From NCBI GenBank assembly GCA_025642065.1, contig JAODUP010000323.1, positions 212,501 to 276,500 on the forward strand: 64,000 nt of DNA, in the 5' to 3' direction. Position numbers and translations under genes: made by a program. The DNA is from Paralvinella palmiformis (Eukaryota > Annelida > Polychaeta > Terebellida > Alvinellidae). Position 1 is the stretch's first letter; each line of letters opens with the position of its first letter. Below the pieces are notes generated by a model that was not told where the DNA came from, did not search any database, and saw nothing but the letters and a program-made list of their open reading frames with translations. Shown here piece by piece: positions 1 to 32,900 of the stretch.

Positions 1-340
1 TGTTAGCTTAATATGTAAATGTGTGTGTTTGTGTGTGTGTGCGTGCGTTCCCGCGCCCCTCGTAACCTGGAGGCGTCAATCGCGCCGTTTCTCGTACGGC
101 TTCACTTCTAAACGTGACAGCTTCGACGCCAAACAATGTCCACCGTATTGATTATTGATGAGTAATATCACGCATTCGATCAAGTGTCGGGTGATAGATA
201 CTCAGAAGATGGCGTACAGTAGACGACGACCGGGATGATCATCATCTGTATCTCCAGATTGATTCATTAACACTTGGCTGGCGCCATCGATGTCGCCGCC
301 ATTGTCAATAGTGTACAATATTAGCCATCACACACACACA

Positions 341-387
<47 letters not shown>

Positions 388-1126
388 GCTATAGAGACAG
401 AGCTAGTCCGCGTCGAATCTCGTCCGACACAGATCCCGGGGTGGATGACCGGATGCCGATTATGTTCAGTGACCGGTTTGAGCCAATTAATATTTATACA
501 CAAATGCTACAACAAACAACAACAACAACAACCCAATATATGAAGAGTGCTAAGATGTCATTGTGAATTACCTGTGAAGATCGCAGCAGACAGCACACGT
601 GTTGGGAGTTATTCCCTCCCGCTGTCACCGGGTCCATTATGGAGAGAAAGACCAATGTTATTTGAATTAATTTCGGCCCACAGTCGGTCCACTGTAATAT
701 CGCGACGTCGCGTCTGGCAGTGTGTGTGTGTGTGTGTGTGTTGTATGTGTGTGTGTGTGTGTGTGTGATCTTCATTAATAGACATTTAATGAAAAGGTGA
801 GCGCCAGTGGATGGTATTGATCTGAGGTACGAAGCCCTGTCTGCGGCTAGCTGATGGAGCTCGACTGAGCCAGGGCCACTCTCACTCCACCATCTAAATA
901 GCAGTTGCCTTGATCGAATCCCACCAAGGCCAAGTCTGTTGTCCACTGATTGGTGTGTGTGTGTGTATGTGCGTGCGTGCGTGTGTGTGTGTGTGTGTGT
1001 GAGAGAGAGCGCATTTAGTCACTGTTTACCTCTAGTAACATTATTTGGTGTAACATTACCGTAATATGACATTATTGTAATTAATATAGGTCTCGCCATA
1101 TAATATTGTTGTATTACGTGTTGTAG
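1..1126. other. upstream PDE2A intron, no exon seen
   Basis: Presumed PDE2A intron. It holds (CA)/(CT) repeats at 329-384 and (TG)-rich tracts at 720-768 and 953-1009. No stretch with acceptor, donor and PDE2-like translation was found. Confidence 0.5.
329..1009. repeat. cluster of CA/CT and TG microsatellites
   Basis: Tracts at 329-384 (CA and CT), 720-768 (TG, interrupted once) and 953-1009 (TG with TGCG variants). The short open frames around them are translations of the repeats. Confidence 0.9.
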
Positions 1127-18181
<17,055 letters not shown>

Positions 18182-18512
18182 GGGTCCGGCTCCGGTCAAT
18201 CTGTAATCTATGAGCAGTTAGCAGTCACCCAGTACAAGCAGCAGACCGTAGTGACGTCTCTGTACTTCTGACCATTGTTGCAGCCATGGATACAGTTGCC
18301 AGGGTTACTTTTGTGTCTAACACAAATAATAATACCTTTTGGTGTCTATATTATGACCTTGGCTACAATATAAAGCTGTAGTATTCTCACATCTGACATA
18401 AAACAACTGTATTGATAACATGTCTGACCTGTGACACAGACAGTTGTATCATCTCATTATGGGCTTATCTGTAACAACACACCAAAAACAAGTAACATGC
18501 TGTGTCCCAGAA

Positions 18513-18518
18513 AATAAA
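18513..18518 (+). terminator. candidate poly(A) signal of PDE2A
   Basis: An AATAAA hexamer 332 nt after the TGA stop, in the first non-coding stretch downstream. No downstream GU-rich element was assessed. Confidence 0.45.
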
Positions 18519-19112
18519 CTTAAATACATCTCCATCCGTCCTTGATGACTAAATATGGTGACTACCCATGCCCCAGTCAGATGTAGATATATAAATATGG
18601 CTTTGTCTGTTTAAAACTATTTGTACCTGATCACCTGTAGGTCTACCGGTAATTCTAATCACATATACTGTTGATCATTAACTTTGCCTGTTTGGTAATC
18701 ATGTGTGTATCATGTGTGAAGCGTGGTTTCTGTTAAATCTTCACAATTCATATATAAAATGTTTAACATCATCTATAAACTTCGTTTCTGCGTTGTAAAA
18801 ACTAGCTCAGATCCACTGGAAAAGAAGTGCTTATTATCAATCAGTGCAAACATTTCTTTAATTATATTTTTTCTCGTATGTGTGTGTATAAGTCACGGCA
18901 CTATTTTATGATGTCTAGATTATTCCATGTTTCCCTAATTGAGGCTATCCGGAGTTCGTAACATTTTGGTGAATCGTTGAAAATTTGGAGCTTTGCCTTC
19001 GTTGAGTTAGCCATCCATTATCTAATCAATAGATTAACCTATACAGGCGTGTATCAATGCAGTAATTACTGCCTGTGTTCAATGTTGTATGTTTTGACTG
19101 CCAGGCTGTGTA

Positions 19113-19152
<40 letters not shown>

Positions 19153-22100
19153 TCTTGGCTTTCTGGTTTGTTATTTAAACATTACTGGTAATCAATCTTA
19201 TAGGAGGGCAATGTTAGCTGGTACATCATAAAGCCATGCAAATATTGAATAATATCAAACCAAATATTTCGGAAATACAATGATAATCCTTTGTCGCCTA
19301 GTAACTGTGATGCTATTTTGTTACGCCTTCGTTAGACAATTTGAACCCAACAAATATGATTGGCTGACTGGGGGGAAGGGGTTGATGGAGTAGAACAGCA
19401 TTTATAGGATGTGGTGTGAATCTCGCACATATTTCATAGATGATTTTATATAATTAGGTTGGCTTAATGTGAGTGATCATGCCCACACATCTTAATGCCC
19501 CAAAATTCCTTTCAAGCACACAGAATAATGCATACACGCTAATCATAAATGGTAAATTGCACCACCTCTCTGCCAATCTCTTCTGTTATATCTGTGTCAA
19601 GTCACTCCTCATTCATTTGAATTAAACACGACCAACCTTTGCAAATTAAGGAGGGCTTTATTTAGTCTGGAAGACTTCAACAAAAGGCGGGATACTGTTA
19701 CACACCTGGTTAATTGTGCAGCTAAAAGAAGTGAAGAACAGATTTTACTTTGCTGTACAGCCGCACAATATATTTGTCTAAAGAAAACATTCTGCTTTAT
19801 AACACAACAGAGCACATATTTTATTGGAATATATGTCGAATGTTGTGGGATCAATCTGGTCATTATGTGTTGCCAACTGATTTCACCAATCATGCCTTTT
19901 CTTTCATTTGAACTGAACGTGTTGATCTGTGGTCCCCTATTTTTGTTTTGTTGTTTGTTGAATGTTTTAAGTCAACTGTTCGATCTGGGATATTGGTTTA
20001 AAGCTTTCTGTGTTAGCCAGTTTTTGATCGCATTCAAAATAATAATACTTCGGTGAAATTTTCAAAGGGAGCATTCTTATAACATTTGGACACTAATTAC
20101 TATGAAGTGCCTGATTATCGTGAACCAGCTCTGAAAATAATCACACACACACACACACACAGCTGACCACTTCAACAGTCTTTCACCAAGTAGTTGTACC
20201 TAGATCTATGCAGAATTACTAGTAAACTTTGTATCTGTATGTAGTACATATAAAGATGGTCACATACATACATGCGGATATATATATATAAACTGAACTA
20301 ATCTTCTATTGCTATGTGTATGGAGAGACTTATTGTAGTCATCTGTGATGATGTGTTGACACCATTATTTATTAGCTACAGGTGATTTGTGGTCAGATGA
20401 AATATCCCACAGGCAACGTTGTGATTCAAACCCAGACTAAGTTCTGTGAAACAGTGCAACACCAACTGTGCTATGGAAGTGCCACCTATAATTACTATAT
20501 GTATTTAAAAAATCATATTATACTCTGTTGTGTTTTCTCAGAAAAAAATGGTGATTACAATGTTATTGATATGCTGATGTGCGCCATGCTATGGATATAT
20601 ATATCATATAGAAGCAGTAGGTTAGTGTTTGACATTCTTGCTTGGCTCTGGTAGCTCTTAGAAGATAGACAACATTATTATCTACATATTGATTTAATCC
20701 TGACTGGAAAATGACCAAGATATATGCAAAAGATGTGTTGCAGTATAACGTGTAGTGTAACGACTGGAAGCGAAGTTATGCTGATTGGTGTATTATATGT
20801 AGCAATGCAATATCGTGTATTGGCTCCAGACATTCCTGGGCTATCTACAAGGAAGCCTGCAATAATCATTTGCTAGCTCAAATGAGATTTTGTGTAAATT
20901 AATGTTTCATTTTAGTTACAATTCACGATACAAGGGAACACTTGAAAGCTATGTTGTTATTCATTCTTTGTACAGAATATGGTGTGCGTGTTCATTATAA
21001 TAAAAACACACACACACACACAGTGAGGGAGCATATGTATATGCGACCACACATACATTTACGTATAAACACGTACATACAGACATGGCCAGTTATGCGT
21101 CTATACAGCAGTGCATGTGGTAAGTTTTCTGTTCTACCTCTTCTTTTGTGACTTCACATCATAATGCTCAGTGAACTATTGAAATGCAAACATAATGACT
21201 ATTTGCTGCCCTTAATAACAGCCAGTCAGCATTAGGCTGTGCATTATTTTAGCATAATTTAATTATTTTTTATTAGATTCTGTCACCATTACTACATACT
21301 CTTTACGAGTGGAATCAGGTCTTTGCAGACTCGCATGATTCGGCTTCGTTGTGTCGCCGTCTTGGGATTTCAATATCTTGTAGTCTCCATCAGTATTTTT
21401 GCTTCGTGCATAAGGATTATTCATGAAGGCTTGTGAATAGCGTATGTGCGATAGTTAACTCCTAGCCACATTTGAGATTTTGCTGGATAGAACCTTTTTA
21501 CTTTGTATATAGGAAACAAACAGTTAACATTGTACAGTTGATCTTATTTGGCTGCATAATGAAATGTAATATTTATTATGTACCTGAGCAGTTTTAGATC
21601 CATCCTTTGCTACATCGTAATATCCAGGATTCTATCAATCTAAACTGATTACCACCACCAGGATGTTTTACGTTTTGCAGCGGACTATTACAGCTATCTT
21701 TTTTTTATTTCTACTTCATTTCTGACTTGCTAGAATATATCTCGTGGCTATTGTCTCACCTCCAAAATATAATTTTATCTGAAGAGTTTGGCCAGATATG
21801 CAATACTTATTTATTCAGCTTTCCAGAGTGTTGCCGGTCCATCTACGAACATTGACCGATGTTCAGATATCGTTTGTTATGAGGCACCATTGAACTAATT
21901 GACACGATGACTTCAACCATATTGTTAGTTATTTATTACACATCGTATCTATAAGAATGATGTGGTTTGGTTTTTGCTGCGTATGCGGGTCATAATTATG
22001 GAATATGCAACTTGGATAGAATTTGTGTGTATGCGTGCATTTATTCATTTGTTTAAGGAGTGTGTTCCAGATCAACACCATAACCATACCTCCATCATGG

Positions 22101-22403
22101 CTACCTTACTGATTTGATCATCTGGTGGCAATTAGTCCAGGTCCAGATTTTATATATTTGATCCAGGTTGTTATTCACGTAGATGATCTTATGGATCATT
22201 ACCAAAACCTGATAAAAATCCAATATTATCAAGTTATACCAACACCATTCCACTTGTCAAGTTATTTTTTGTAGCCTGGCCAGTATATGGGAATCATTTT
22301 ATGGACGATGTGTAGAAACTTCATTGTGTGCATGAGTTCTAGTTGAATACGTATGAGCCTCATTAATACACACACACACACACACTCATTAATAACTCAT
22401 TAT

Positions 22404-22409
22404 TTTATT
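22404..22409 (-). terminator. candidate poly(A) signal of GATB
   Basis: Reads AATAAA on the minus strand about 380 nt downstream of the GATB stop. Position alone supports it. Confidence 0.25.
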
Positions 22410-22785
22410 TAATGCCAAAATGAATATGATTAATTGATTAAAATCGTCTGGCGATGGCGTACAGGTAATCATGCCCGCGGATCGATAGGGTAAAAGTCTG
22501 TGCTCTTTTCTTTAATGGATACATTAAATATGAAATGTCATGAGCAGAGACACTTGTCCATATTTTGATCAACTACATGTCTGTCTCAATAAATAAGGTG
22601 TACTCAAATGTTGTTTGTACAGAAGTGCATTTCCACACACACACACATATATACACACACACACACATATATATACACACACATATACACACACAGGAGA
22701 GATATATATCAAAACAGTTTCTACTTTTACTATACGTAATTTAATTCATGTAAAATTAATTGGCATCCATTCTATAATCCTTTCA

Positions 22786-23672
22786 TCATTTATCATCCTT
22801 AAACCTTTCTGTGACAATATCAAGTAAGAGAACTGCGTCGTATTTGTTGTTACTTTTTCTCATGACTTCCTTTACAACGGCAGATAAATAACGCTGCTGC
22901 TTCTTGCCACTAGTCTTCTTTATTTTATCCTCCTATTTAAAAACACAATGGATGACAATATAAAACAAATGCAAAGAAGACGACGATAATACAATATTTC
23001 AATGGATGACATATTTCCTACAAGACACACGAAATGGTTCACACCAACGAGCAACATCCGACTCGCTACAAATGTAAGCTGACAATAAAACGTACCAGAT
23101 CCCGACTTTCTTTCAAAACTTCATCCACTGCTGCTTCCATTTCGGTAGCGTCTCGTGACAGTCGGAGGCCTCTGGTCGCAATCGCTTTAACCACGTCTAG
23201 TTCACTATTTATGATGCATTCCTTAAGTAGCTGTAAAATTAAATAACAATCATCACAAACATAAACTGTAATACAAAAACAGTGTTGTGACATCACTAAA
23301 GAATGACTTAAAAAGTCCATCTTAAAAAGGTCAGAAACTAACACTGGCTAACTGTAACCAATACCAAACTTGAAAAATCATGAAAATTACATCTAGGTAT
23401 GAAACAAAAATAAACTTGTTTCGCTGGTTGTCGTGCTATTGTTCAGTACATAAACTTGTTATGGAGCAGCATGTTGGCTACATGTCACAATCTAAACTGG
23501 TTCTGAATAGTGTATTATATTTCAGGGAAAAGTCTATAACAAATTAGCTAAATCTAGTCACAACTCAAGAGATCATGTACTTTTTAGATTTTCACTTTTG
23601 TGCAAAATTTGGGTAATCTACTGAATTGCATATTACAAAGCTATTTTATGGATTATATACATATATACACAA

Positions 23673-23707
<35 letters not shown>

Positions 23708-23961
23708 CAGTATTTGAAACACTCGCTTGGTCGGCTGAGGTGAATAGAAACTGTACAGGATGAGTAGATTTTCAGTTGAGTTCATCCTGTTGGATGAGTG
23801 ACGATTGCTGACATAATTATCCATTGTTACATATTTTGGCAAGCATGAACGTGTATGACTAGTTTATTACTTCAAGGACTACCTAGTTGATTTTAAAAGT
23901 CACTAGTTGCCCTTTAATGTTAAATTCTATCCCTGTATATGTATATATATATATATATTGC

Positions 23962-23999
<38 letters not shown>

Positions 24000-26900
24000 C
24001 TTGATTATTTATAAGTCTGTTATTTGTTCAATTAATACAGAAAGGTCTTGAGCCTAAAATGGATTATTTATTTATATTTAAATTGAACCTGAAAAATCAG
24101 AGCCTTACTTGATTGATGTCATTTAGAATGACTATTTGTATAGTGTGCACTGCCAACCGGGTTTAAATCAGTTTTGGCTGACGGTGATAAATGGTACTGC
24201 TATCTCACTGAATTAAACTGACATATTAAAGTCTCTCTTACTTGGCAGCGCAAAAATCTATTTTCAACCATTTAGTTCTGAGAGTAGTGATAAATAGTGT
24301 GGCTCATAGTATCTGATAAAGTCAGATTTCGAACAATTAACTTAATAAAGTGTGGGGGGGGGTAAAGTAGGTACCATGCCATCCATTATAGTCTCTTTAC
24401 AGAACAAAATAACATTACATCAACATTACTAACATAAAATAAGGCTAACAAACGATACACAATCAGTCACAGTGACCTACTTACATTCAGCACTGTTTCT
24501 CTTGTTATTTCACGGTTTGCCACTAGATCAATAACATCACCAAGTTGCTCCAACTTTATTGGTATCTCACTAAAAGAATCAGAGACAAAATTCTCATGTC
24601 ACAAACTGTTAATCGTCAGTCATCTAATGTGTCTTACCAACAGAAATATTTACTTCCTTTGAATAAATCACAAACTTGGAGATGGTTATTACTAAACGAC
24701 CCGTGACTGTTCACCTCTCATACACTCTCATACCATATACACCATGATCATATAATGTACTCTCATACCATATACACCATGATCGTATAATGTACTCTCA
24801 TACTATGATCATATAATATACTCTCATACCATATATATCATGATCATATAATATACTCTCATACCATATATACCATGATCATATAATATACTCTCATACC
24901 ATATATACCATGATCATATAATATACTCTCATACCATATATATCATGATCATATAATATACTCTCATACCATATATACCATGATCATATAATATACTCTC
25001 ATACCATATATCTATTAATAAACTAAACAAACACTTCCACAATTAATCAATTGACACTCAAACATGACGTATTCAAACATTTTATAAATACCTTTACTTT
25101 TCACATCAGTTACATCACAGACTGAATATTAATCTTGTTCATGAAAAGGAATCGACATTTGTGTACACTTCTTAGGGGATTATGTGTACTAAAGAAATTA
25201 ATTATGTCAATAAAATTTTGCCGTTCAGTTTTAAGTTACCGTATATACTCTTGTATAAGTCGATTATTTTTGGGTAGGGAAAAGGGAGTTCCCAGAAGTA
25301 CCTCGACTTATACGTGTGTCATAATTCCTATCAACTGAAGGAATTAAGTTTTCGCCCATCCATGACACACAACACTATAGGATTCAACCCAAAGCCAGAG
25401 TCGAATAAAATCGTCACATTGCTGCCTACTAACCCATTATTATTCAATAAATAACAATTAATTTTCACCAACTGTTATTTGGATCTCACAAACATGCCAG
25501 TCTATATGTAATATAATACTTGATAGTCAGGTGTTGTTAACTACCGGTACCTCCAAGTACTAGTCTTATTCAATAAATTACGATTAATTTTCACCAAACT
25601 GTTATTTGGATCTCACAAATATGCCAGTCTTTGTGTAATAATACTTGATAGTCACGAGCTGTCGACTACTGGTCCTTCCAGATGATTAGCAATAATATAG
25701 GAATCATTGTTCACATTGCAAACCTTGTAATTAATTAATAATGCTTGCCAGTTGAAGTTACAATCAGGCGTGTTTGATGTGACAAGTTTGTTTATTAATT
25801 ATAACATCAAAGCGAAATCCATGTGTGTATATGTGTGTGTGTGTCGCTGCCGGTGAAGAAATTTAAGCTAATACTTGACCTCGACTTGTACAGTGAGCAT
25901 ATGCCTGAAGAAAGAATTACAGGGTAAAAAATAGAACTCGACTTATCTGGCGGGTCGACTTATACACAAATATATACGGTATATCAATGGCTTTACTCCT
26001 TATAATCAAACATTAAAATGAATTACTCCTAAAATAAAAGTTCCTGCCACGGTTAATGTGTAATGTTTCACATAAAGAAATATAAATTAAAAGTCAAACA
26101 ACATGGTCACTGACATTAATTTTACCTATTGAGCTCATACGAAGCACTGAACTTCAGCACCTCAGCCAGTTCTTTTAATAGTACAGATGTGATGTGTTTG
26201 GTACTCCTTTCTGATGCCTTTTTTAGGTTGTAGAACAATTCCCAATAACCTGGCATATTCTGAAAACACATTTCACAGATTGGTTTTCTGCCTTTGCATT
26301 ATGATATCTCTATGTAAAATAAACTCCGCCCTGCATAAACTTGACCACATCATGCAGTTTAATTAAATGGCACTCGTTCAGACAGATAATTAAGAGACTA
26401 CAATATAAAGATATCTACCACAATTTGGTTAGCATGAAGCATACTGAGCTGGAAGTCGTGGACAAGTCGGTTTCTTCTCTCCATTGGATCTACAGGTAAC
26501 CACTCCTTGAGGAGATCAACATTGATATTCTGTGAAGAATCGCCTTCTGATGGCAGTGTACTGTTGGTGTACAGTCTTAATGGCAACAAATTAGGCTCTG
26601 GCATAAAACGATAATCATGAACCTTCTCCTTGTCTCTCATTGGCACTGTTCTCCTATGATAAGATGGATGTAGTCAAAATTGATCAACAGAATGCAATAA
26701 ACCTTGACAGCCATCGAATCCTGATAAATAACTTTAGTCTACAACATACCATTATGATAAATGACCAGAAACTAACCCTTCATCAGATAAAAACATTCTC
26801 GTCTCATTCTCCACTTCACCTCCTTCAGTTAAAACATCTAGCTGCCTATTTATCTCATATTCTAAACAAAAGGCAACAAACAGCTGCTTAATAAAAATGT

Positions 26901-29900
26901 ACTTTAAGGGCTGCATTTGGAGTTATGATATTGTGGATACGGTCTCAATGAAATCTTGAGAAAGTTAGGGAGGGGGAGGTTTTAACCAATGAATGAGATC
27001 AAAAATTATAATCCCAAAATTCAACACAATTTTATTTTTCGAAATAAAAGGCCTGCAGTTTAAATCAAATCATGGCTATTTAATGTTTAAATGATCATCA
27101 TGATCTGGGTCAAATAAAATATCAAATACATCATTATTTACAGTTGCAAAGAGATCCAATATCGGTAACTCTTAATCAGATCAAGTTTGTTAACCAAATC
27201 TTAAGGTACCCACTTTTTGTATCGACATTGGCTGATAACCTCCCAACAAACCTGTTTTACATCTACTTCGGATGAAATCAAAATTAGTAGATCATGTTCA
27301 AATAGGAGCATTAACATAAAATATTTAAAGAATGGCAATATAGCATATTTTCCATGTCCCATGGGCTAAGCTACAAAATATCAGCGGAATCCGATGAAAA
27401 CTGACTACAAAAACAACAGAGAGATCTGTGATGATAAATAACATTAGGTAGTGAATAAACTTAAGCAGCGGATGGATTGTGAATGAAAACAAAATTTGTA
27501 TAAAGAAAATTCAAATATGTATGATGGATATCACATTCTTACCGATTGCCTTTTCAAGGAACCCAAGACTATTAAGATTCTTCACTTCACATCTTGTTCC
27601 TAAAGGTGTGTTAGGCTTGTGCAATGAAATGCTAGCATCTACTCTCAAATTTCCCTCTGTCAAAACACATTTTGATTCAATTTTACAATTTGCGCTTAGA
27701 ATATTAAGAGAAAACAGTTTAAATACAAATTACTCTTATATAATGAAAACGTGATTACAGACAGACTGTTGCCATTTTTACAATGACTTGTACAGCAGAC
27801 ATTCCATTTTGTCAATTCCAATCCCACAACAAATTTTATCAATTCAAATTCCATTTTTTACTAATCAATGATTGGAGTAGATACTCCGAGTAGTTTATAT
27901 TCCAAGTAGGATTGTCATGGAAGAAATATTTCTGAATTAAAAAATTAAATGGTAAATTAATTTGAGGATTTAAATTTTTTGTAGCAAACGTCCATTCCCA
28001 ATTTTGTAAATAAGCAAATCCAATTCCGGAATTGCCCATCAATTCCAAAATTGAATTGATCCCATATCTGGTGTATACTCCATAGGCTATATGAGCCAGT
28101 AGACCTCCAAAAGGAATAGGGTGAAGGGGAAGATGAAAAGCATCTCAAACATAGTTAGGCTGGGATTTGAACCCGAGTACTAGAAGCCTATGGCAGACCA
28201 CACTACCAGTACCAAACAGGTCTTGGAGAGGCTAAATTGCTGCATCAAATTAATTAAAAGAAAGGTCCACTTTTATTTCAGATTTGCAGGACTAATACAA
28301 ATATGTTCACACAAATTTTAAATTATTTAAAAATATAAAAAACCTTGTATACTTTGAAGTCAGAACCTTTTTTCCTTCCTTCTGTAGAATGTAGCAGTCC
28401 AAAAAGGCATAATTACTACCCACCAGTAATTTAAAATATATCATTATACACATGATGTCATGTATAGTTTGTGAATATTATTGTCAGAGTTAGGAGTTAC
28501 TTTCATGAGCATTACACATTTGACTGAAAGTACCTCAAGAGTGAACATTTCTAAGAAGGAACTACAGAAACAGATGACCAAAATTAAGCAATCAGAATAA
28601 TCTGCATTACAGATGAGGAGATGCTGCTACCAAATAAATACCTTCCATCTTACACCGACATGTTTCCAGAAGTGTCAATATTAAGATCAGTTCCTTAACA
28701 AAAGCTCTTGCATCTGTTCCCGAAGTAAAGTCTGGCTCAGTCACTATCTCCATTAGGCCAACACCTAGTTGAGGAGAATTACAACTTACACAATATATTA
28801 AACAACCTCAACAACACCTCAGCCAAGAAATGTTCACAACATGCTCCCTTGGGAGTTGAGATTGGCGTGGGGTGGAATCAGGTCTGAGTCAGGGATAATA
28901 ATATTGTAAAATAATATTGTAAAGCACCTTAGAGCAGCTTTTCTAGCTGAATAGGGCGCTATATAAATATCACATATTATTATTATTAACAAATAGACCT
29001 GTCAATTTGCCTAACAATATGTGACTTACAAAAACTGTTAACATTTTATTTTTCACTTGAATGGGACACCCATAATGTAGGCTATTTAATTTACCAATAT
29101 AACAATAATGTACTGCAATTAATCCATATGTCATAAATATTCTTCTTATTCAATTGTTAGTTCAATAAAGGGAAAATGTGAATAACGTACACATTACAGT
29201 ATTTTAATAAAATTATTAAAAAAATAAAATCCAAGGCTAAAGTTCAGAGCCAGATAGACTAGTTGCAGATCAACAAGAAGGACTACATCAAAAACCTATT
29301 CATGTTATAGAAATTATTCAGTAAAACTTCATAAAATTAAATACACAAAAATTATTTCTCTTCATCGGGTAGTTATTTATTAATTGGTAGACCGAAGGTG
29401 ATTCTTTTTTTTGCTAACCTGCTCTGTTAAGATCAATTAAGCTGATGTGCTGGTTTGTATCATGAAGGCTCTTTCCGCTATCCTGTTCAAGCTGCAGCTG
29501 AATAATACGAGCTTGTCTCTGAGTCTTGTCTAACAGATAGGTGACGTGACCACTTTTAGCCAACGGCCTTCTCTGTTGAGTTATCTGGTATCCAGACTTG
29601 CCAAATAAGGATTAAAATCAAAGATTCAAAAAGTTGTAAAAGGTATTCATCACCAATTAATATTTCTATAACCAGCTACCACATTTTGTACTGTCAAAAT
29701 TTTGTAATTAATGAATTAAAATAAACATGCTGGCAATATCACAGAAAATTGAGAAATGTAGCCAATTATCCCAAGATCAAGATGCATTTGTTCCATGAAG
29801 ATATGTAATGACACCTTTCTGTAACTTACTGGCATATCAGCATAAAAATAATGCTTGCGATCAAAGTACGACTCATAGTTAATGTCAGACTTAAGTGCCA

Positions 29901-32900
29901 AAGCAGTGAGTACTCCAGCTTCAACACATCTCTGATTAAGCACCTGTAAAGAGAATAGTTTTATGACAATATATAAATGTGTTTGTGATATTTGGTTTCG
30001 CCTCTTCCCCTTCAACCCAACAATAATACTTTTTAATAGATCACATAGTGAACAAATATTACAAGACAAAAACTAGATCATTCGCATAGATTTTGAAATA
30101 TGTTATTAACACTGTACAGTGATACATACTGGAAGTGTTCCTGGGAGAGCACTGTCCATAAATGCTACTTGAGAATTGACAGGAGCTTTATACTCTGTGC
30201 CAGCTGTGGAAAACAGCTTGGACTTAGATGTAATCTGAGCATGGATTTCTAAGCCTATGACTGGCTCCCAACCTCTGAAATATGATAAAAATATCATTAT
30301 TTAGCGTGCATAAACTGTTGGTTAAATATAATTCTATATATTATATAATGTAACTGTTGTTTAAAGGTGCTCTGCCACATGTACATTGAACTTGTTTCTT
30401 AACATTCAATATATGTTACTTGTTGTATAAGGACTAAATTAATTTAAAATGCACTAAATTCACTTTCAGCTACATCACTTCCATTTGATCAATTCCAATT
30501 CTACATCAAATTTATCAATTTCAATTTTCCCAACTCTTTTTTTGCCTAATACTTTTTACTATGAGTAGGTACTCCTAGTAGCTACTTGGAATACCTACAC
30601 CGAGTAGTTTATATTCCAAGTAGGTTTGTCATGGAAGAAATATTTCTGAATTAAAAAACTAGATGGTAAATTAATTTGTGGATAAAGGTTTTTTTGCTCG
30701 TTCCAAACATTGAACAGAGGTAAATTCCTAAATAGCAATATCTCTATATAGATTACAGGTATGCTAGGTGGTGGTGTCATAGTGTTGTGGGTGGAGCCTA
30801 CTCTGAGTCCAACAAAATTACACCTCCTTGGTTTAAGCTCAGCCTGAGGCCTCGCTAAATAGGTTCTCCTACTACTCTAGTTCAGTCTCCTTCTACTCTA
30901 AAACTAAATGAATAGCCTGTATATATATATATATATGGAACCAAAGTGGCAAACACACACACAACATTGTCAGCTAATCAGAGGCCAGGATAGAGTCCTG
31001 TAAATTAGCTGTCATGTAGCATTGATAACAAGATGGTGGAGTGCCCATTTACTTCCAAGACAGGTCATGTTTATGATGCATTTTAGAGCATTTGCAACTG
31101 TGTGGATGCCCCTGAAATACTACATATATATTAAATGTGTACACGCGTGAAATTGTAGTAGTTATAAATAAAATCATTTACCAATATTTCATTGGTATTT
31201 ATAATTCTTAAAACACACAGAATATGCTGAATATATATGTGAAATGCCCATGAAAATTTTCAGAGATTAATTTCTTTGTTCACAAAATTATGTTAAATGC
31301 TGCTGCTATCTGCACTGAATTAAATAATTAATAGAGGGAACATTAAAGATTCGAGGCATTTTATCTTCCATTCTTCCATGTGAGTGGTGGAGTATATGAA
31401 CAGCCACTCAATAAAAAGAAACTAGTTACGTTCTGGATTAAAATCAGCTATAGTCATGTTATAAGATATCAATTAAACTATTAATAGCATGATTACTAGT
31501 TCTACTTCATTAGATCATCATTATAAATGTCTACAGACTACACTTACTCTAGAGACTACTCTACACTTGATCTACAGACACTGACTGTGACTGAGAGTGG
31601 GTCAGCCTAAAAACCACACAGGACTGAAACAAATATTTTAACATGTATTTCTGGAAGTAGATCTATGAGAAATATATACATAAGATCAGAATGATAGAAT
31701 ATGAAACTTAAGCTGCACTAATACTTGCAATATTTAGTAATTAAATAATTTCTGCTGTCAACCACACATAATGTGGTATTATTCTATTATATTCCATAGG
31801 TGGCAGCATTCATAAACAATACACTAAAACTACAGCTAAATATATCTAACTCAAAAGAAACAGTCAAGTTGCGTATGCTATTTAGAAAGATATAAAAAAC
31901 ATATAAAATAGTGTCCTGTACAGTACTATAAAAGTCTGTTATCTAATGACTATATTATCAGATTTAGTTAACGTTTAATAACTTAAATAATATAAACACA
32001 TAACTGCATTTATAATTATTATATTTTGGCATGAATATTTCAGTGTTATATTTGTATATATATATATATATATATTGAAGCTAGTTGTTTTACTATATCT
32101 GTTTAATATGTGTATTTATTTCACATTCAACAGTGTCTTATTACCCCATCAGTGCATAAATAACATCTGGTTTTAGTGTGAGTGTTGCAGGTATTTTCAG
32201 AATCCAGGCGAAGTGAGGATAATTCCCATAATGCCCTAGGCAAAATGGTTGCAGCAGAGAGCTTAAATATAGAGGGGTTACTCTTGTCGTGCAATTTTGG
32301 ATTTTGAACCAGTGGTGCACCAAGCAACCGGGGATACTTCTCAGATAAACAAAAGCTCTCTGGTTGTCCACATGTGATTCACATATAAACAGTCTTTGGT
32401 TGCAGCTAAACTCTGAATTGCCCTACTGTTGTTTCTGACTTAGCCCTGGGGCAGTATGGGAATAGTATTGTTTGTCAACTTTGTGTCAAGAATACACCAT
32501 GCAAATCATATAAATATGGACAAAATATTTGCATGCATCTATTTCTGTGTAAATGCAAAGCTAAAAGTACAAATCCAAAGCAAGAAATTATAATCTAGGG
32601 CGTTATCGAGCATAGCGCCAAGTACCTTGAACATCTGCAAAATAGGAGATATGGAAAACACGTTTCAGTCAGCTATATATAGTGACTGTGGCAATGGTCC
32701 AACTTCACTTTGCCTGGATGTGACGCTGAGCGGTATCGAAATCGCCTGACAATCCACTTCGCCTGGCACATGTGTATTGTTTATGAGTGCTACCACATAT
32801 GGAATATAAATAGAATAGAGGTCTACCACATTCTGAATGCTTGACAGCAGAACTTGTTTAATTACAAAATATTGCCAGTATTAGTGCACCTTAACTTAAG

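Larger units (their letters stand above)
18182..22785. other. convergent intergenic region, PDE2A 3' to GATB 3'
   Basis: 4.6 kb with no supportable gene. It contains the likely PDE2A 3' UTR, (TA)n at 19116-19148, CA tracts near 20141-20160 and 22630-22695, and scattered short open frames without family similarity. Confidence 0.6.

Noticed and set aside
494..946. 150-codon minus-strand frame
   Set aside because: Driven by a TG/CA tract; no domain similarity and opposite to the PDE2A intron.
19609..20056. Overlapping 60-94 codon frames on both strands between PDE2A and GATB
   Set aside because: No family similarity and no paired splice sites; both strands are open by chance.
24722..25013. CRISPR-like repeat array
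   Set aside because: Units are contiguous with no unique spacers, and the context is a eukaryotic intron.
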